A stretch of DNA of 64,000 nt from Lacrimispora defluvii (GTDB lineage: Bacteria; Bacillota; Clostridia; Lachnospirales; Lachnospiraceae): positions 165,025 to 229,024 of the forward strand of contig JAAOXG010000016.1 in assembly GCA_013036995.1 (NCBI GenBank). Direction: 5' to 3'. Under the pieces are notes generated by a model. That model ran no database searches and was not told the DNA's origin. It saw only the letters and a list, made by a program, of their open reading frames with translations. Both the position numbers and the translations under genes were made by a program. Positions 61,489-64,000 of the stretch are shown here, one piece after another (position 1 is the stretch's first letter; each line of letters opens with the position of its first letter).

Positions 61489-62538
61489 ATGGGGAAGTTA
61501 CATTATGATGAGAAAAGAATTACAGATGCCATGAACCTTATTCTGGAACGGACCAGGAGAATGGATATGTCCTGGGACTGGCCCTGCGGAGTGGCATATT
61601 ACGGGCTGGCAGAAGCCTATGAGGTAACAAAGGATGAATCGTATCTGAACTTTTTAAAGGAGCGGGTAGATGAACTGATGGAACTTGGATTACCAGTGCT
61701 GACAGTTAATACCTGCGCCATGGGGCACTGCCTTATTACCCTTTACGAAGCCACCGGAGAAGAAAAGTATATGGATGTAATCCGGTTAAAAACCCGTTAT
61801 TTAACGGAGGAAGCACTTCGTTTCGGAGATCACGTCCTTCAGCATACCGTATCTGCAGACAATGATTTTCCTGAACAATGCTGGGCGGATACTTTATTTA
61901 TGGCTGCCTTCTTTCTCCTCAGAGTGGGTGTTATGACGGGCGATGAGGCCATGATAAAGGATGCCTTAAATCAATATTACTGGCATATTCAGTATCTCCA
62001 GGACGAAGAAACCGGACTTTGGTATCATGGTTACAACAATATCACCAAGGATCATATGTCAGGCTTTTACTGGGGGAGAGCCAACTGCTGGGCAGCCTAC
62101 ACCATGAGTAAGGTGGGACTGATTCTTCCTCAATGTTATCTGTATCCCCAGTATTTGGAAATTGTTGGAAGTTTAAATGAACAGCTGTCTGCATTAAAGG
62201 GACTGCAGACGGAGAATGGGCTTTGGAGAACCATTTTAAATGATGAAGAATCCTATGAGGAAGTATCTGCCTCTGCGGGGATTGCTGCAGCCATGGCATT
62301 AAAGAGAAATCCTCTTCACATCAAATATGTGGAACGCTCCATAGAAGGAATTCTTTCCCATGTGGCAGCTGACGGAAGAGTGACCGATGTATCCGGAGGT
62401 ACGGCAGTGATGAAGGACCGGGAAGGTTACCGGAATATATCAAAAAAATGGATTCAGGGCTGGGGACAGGGAATGGCACTGGCATTCTTTTGTGCTGTAC
62501 TGAATTACGATAAGATTGCAGGAGACGGAGCATTATAA
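61489..62538 (+). CDS. GH105 unsaturated rhamnogalacturonyl hydrolase (YteR/YesR-like)
   Basis: 349 residues, (alpha/alpha)6 barrel. The catalytic aspartate is D134 in CWADTLFMAAFF, and GLWYHGYNNITKDH near 176 and WGRANCWA near residue 199 are the family substrate-site segments. It removes the unsaturated galacturonyl residue left by lyase action on rhamnogalacturonan. It begins 3 bases after the PL11-CE12 gene and its stop overlaps the next gene (TAATG). Cytoplasmic, no signal peptide. Confidence 0.9.
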   Translation: MGKLHYDEKRITDAMNLILERTRRMDMSWDWPCGVAYYGLAEAYEVTKDESYLNFLKERVDELMELGLPVLTVNTCAMGHCLITLYEATGEEKYMDVIRLKTRYLTEEALRFGDHVLQHTVSADNDFPEQCWADTLFMAAFFLLRVGVMTGDEAMIKDALNQYYWHIQYLQDEETGLWYHGYNNITKDHMSGFYWGRANCWAAYTMSKVGLILPQCYLYPQYLEIVGSLNEQLSALKGLQTENGLWRTILNDEESYEEVSASAGIAAAMALKRNPLHIKYVERSIEGILSHVAADGRVTDVSGGTAVMKDREGYRNISKKWIQGWGQGMALAFFCAVLNYDKIAGDGAL

Positions 62539-63347
62539 TGATGGAAAATATGAAAAATATCTATATCTGCTATCCGGAAGGGAAGCATAAGGCACTTACC
62601 ATGAGCTATGATGATGGGAGACTGGAAGACAGAAGGCTGACCCAGCTGTTCAATCAATATGGAATCAAGGGTACATTTCATATCAATTCAGGACTTGCAG
62701 ATCAGGAAGACAGGCTGAAACCGGAAGAGTGGAACGAAGTATACAAGGGTCACGAAATCTCCTGCCACACCGTGCTCCACCCAACCATAGCGAGATGCCC
62801 ATTGCCTTTGACGGCACTTCAGGTATTGGAGGACAGGCGCGGGTTAGAACGGGCAGCCGGTTATCCGGTCCGTGGAATGTCTTATCCAAACGGTAGTTAC
62901 ACGGAAGAAATTGTAAACATGCTGCCCGGTCTTGGAATCGAATACTGCAGAGTGGTGGGAAGCACCGATGATTTTTCCATGCCTGAAAATTTTCTGAAAT
63001 GGAAAGCCACCTGCCATCACAACCATAACCTGCTGGAAAATGGAAGACGGTTCACTGAGCTTAATAAAACCCAATACCTCTATCTGATGTATGTATGGGG
63101 ACACAGCTATGAATTTCCCCGGGATGACAACTGGGAGCTTATGGAAGAATTCTGCCGTATGACCGGGCAGCGGGAGGATACCTGGTATGCAACGAATATT
63201 CAGATTGTGGACTATATGAATGCGGCAGCGGCACTGAAATATACCATTGACGCAGACTTTGTATATAATCCATCTGCAATGGATGTCTGGATCAGTGTAG
63301 ATAAAACAACAGTGAAAGTGCCTGGCGGCAGCCAGATCAGGATATAA
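62538..63347 (+). CDS. Cytoplasmic polysaccharide deacetylase-like protein
   Basis: 269 residues of NodB (CE4-like) fold without a signal peptide. Motif 1 is TMSYDDG with D25 and D26, and the zinc histidines are H77 and H81 in CHTVLH. Late motifs (RGMSYPNGSYTEE near 112; YVWGHSYEFP near 181) fit the family. Its start overlaps the GH105 stop by one base. Because it is intracellular and within a rhamnogalacturonan operon, it probably removes acetyl groups from imported oligosaccharides (inference). A C-terminal beta extension (about 230-269) is of unknown function. Confidence 0.82.
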   Translation: MMENMKNIYICYPEGKHKALTMSYDDGRLEDRRLTQLFNQYGIKGTFHINSGLADQEDRLKPEEWNEVYKGHEISCHTVLHPTIARCPLPLTALQVLEDRRGLERAAGYPVRGMSYPNGSYTEEIVNMLPGLGIEYCRVVGSTDDFSMPENFLKWKATCHHNHNLLENGRRFTELNKTQYLYLMYVWGHSYEFPRDDNWELMEEFCRMTGQREDTWYATNIQIVDYMNAAAALKYTIDADFVYNPSAMDVWISVDKTTVKVPGGSQIRI

Positions 63348-63359
63348 ATACGCCCCTGT

Positions 63360-63923
63360 TTACATCTCAAAGAGATGCTGGAACAGAATTTTAACCCCCA
63401 TCACTATGAGAATGATTCCCCCAGAGAATTCTGCTTTTGATTTAAAGCGTGAACCGAAAACATTCCCTACTATGATTCCTGCAATAGAGAGTGTAAAGGT
63501 GGTTGCTCCGATAAATGAAACAGCAGGAATGATCTGAACCTTTAAGAAAGCAAAGGTCACGCCGACGGCCAATGCGTCTATGCTGGTGGCAATGGCAAGC
63601 ATGAACATATTTTTAGGATCCAGGGAGCAGTCTGCACATTCCACTTCCTCTTTGCTAAAGGATTCTTTGATCATATTGATGCCGATAATACCCAGAAGGA
63701 AGAAGGCAATCCAGTGGTCATAGGAGGTAATGGCTTCCTTAAACTGGGAGCCAAGCAGATAACCCATAACCGGCATTCCTGCCTGGAAGCCACCAAAATA
63801 CAGACCGGCAATAACTGCATTTTTCCAGTTCATCTGAGGCATGCAAAGACCTTTGCAGATTGAAACGGCAAATGCATCCATGGACAGACCCAATGCAATG
63901 ATAAATAACTCCAATAAAGACAT
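63360..63923 (-). CDS. mntP: Manganese efflux pump MntP
   Basis: 187 residues with six membrane helices and the internal repeat of MntP (DUF204): the N-terminal [16 protein letters not shown] and the second-half [17 protein letters not shown], in which the aspartates form the metal path. It exports Mn2+. GGGGGA precedes the ATG at 63923. It is convergent with the deacetylase gene, 12 bases away. I see no complete yybP-ykoY riboswitch in the 77 bases left of the window upstream of it, but the upstream region is cut off. Confidence 0.92.
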   Translation of the reverse strand: MSLLELFIIALGLSMDAFAVSICKGLCMPQMNWKNAVIAGLYFGGFQAGMPVMGYLLGSQFKEAITSYDHWIAFFLLGIIGINMIKESFSKEEVECADCSLDPKNMFMLAIATSIDALAVGVTFAFLKVQIIPAVSFIGATTFTLSIAGIIVGNVFGSRFKSKAEFSGGIILIVMGVKILFQHLFEM

Positions 63924-64000
63924 GTGATTTTCCCCCTGTATATGGTATCTAATTATATGTGTCAGAGGGAGAATATAATAAAAAGGGGCTGTAAAAAAAC

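Noticed and set aside
1..64000. CRISPR arrays, insertion sequences, prophage genes, tRNA and rRNA genes
   Set aside because: No spaced direct repeats, transposase, integrase or tRNA/rRNA-like sequence was noticed on reading; a dedicated scan was not possible.

Overview
The window looks like a chromosomal segment of an anaerobic, spore-former-type Firmicute of the Lachnospiraceae/Clostridia (a Lacrimispora- or Hungatella-like genome is the best guess). Reasons: moderate-to-low GC, strong AAGGAGG-type ribosome binding sites, a tyrosine T-box leader, CcpA-type cre sites, [FeFe]-hydrogenase genes, a CitX/D/E/F/G/C citrate lyase set, choline-binding-type wall repeats, and YesN/LplB/YtcP-type polysaccharide genes. 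I saw no tRNA, rRNA, CRISPR array, insertion sequence or phage gene.

Layout. (1) 1-4759: a hydrogen-metabolism locus. Leftward genes encode NuoE/HndA-like, HATPase and HndB-like proteins. Rightward genes encode two DRTGG proteins, an RsbW-like ATPase, a degenerate (probably sensory) [FeFe]-hydrogenase and a PHP protein. (2) 4811-9657: a secreted polysaccharide deacetylase, then a PucR-type regulator beside an Old Yellow Enzyme/2-enoate reductase-type flavoenzyme. (3) 9668-15950: a leftward DUF4430/ECF-S/RlmI operon (possible corrinoid uptake), then rightward sirtuin-like, HisH, HisF, Ung and UppP, and an HPr-like protein. (4) 16050-19964: DAHP synthase, a small beta-flower-type protein, and MATE plus CitX. 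(5) 20049-29821: citrate lyase CitD-E-F-G-C, a divergent response regulator/hybrid kinase pair, a CitMHS transporter and a beta-carbonic anhydrase.

(6) 29822-37420: a 357-base regulatory region with cre sites, a 1978-residue wall-bound pectinase (GH28 plus PL9 plus choline-binding repeats) and a diguanylate cyclase. (7) 37586-41977: an exported flavinylated fumarate-reductase-like protein, AroD, and TyrS behind a Tyr T-box. (8) 42182-47374: a cellobiose/lactose-family PTS (IIA, IIB, PRD regulator, IIC) ending in a MalY/PatB-type C-S lyase. (9) 47474-48805: an HD-GYP phosphodiesterase. (10) 48926-63347: a rhamnogalacturonan-I utilisation locus with DUF1961, a YesN-type AraC regulator, two permeases, a binding lipoprotein, a YetA/PL26-like protein, a PL11-CE12 fusion, GH105 and a deacetylase. 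(11) 63360-63923: MntP.

How it fits together. The wall-anchored pectinase (region 6) would cut homogalacturonan and release rhamnogalacturonan pieces. The region 10 ABC importer has no ATPase gene of its own and probably shares an MsmX-like one. It would bring the pieces in, and the cytoplasmic lyase/esterase fusion, GH105 and deacetylase would finish them. Citrate, another plant product, is taken up by CitMHS and split by citrate lyase, probably under the local two-component system. Hydrogen and flavin-linked reductases are probable electron outlets. All functions are inferred from sequence recognition alone; no database search was run.
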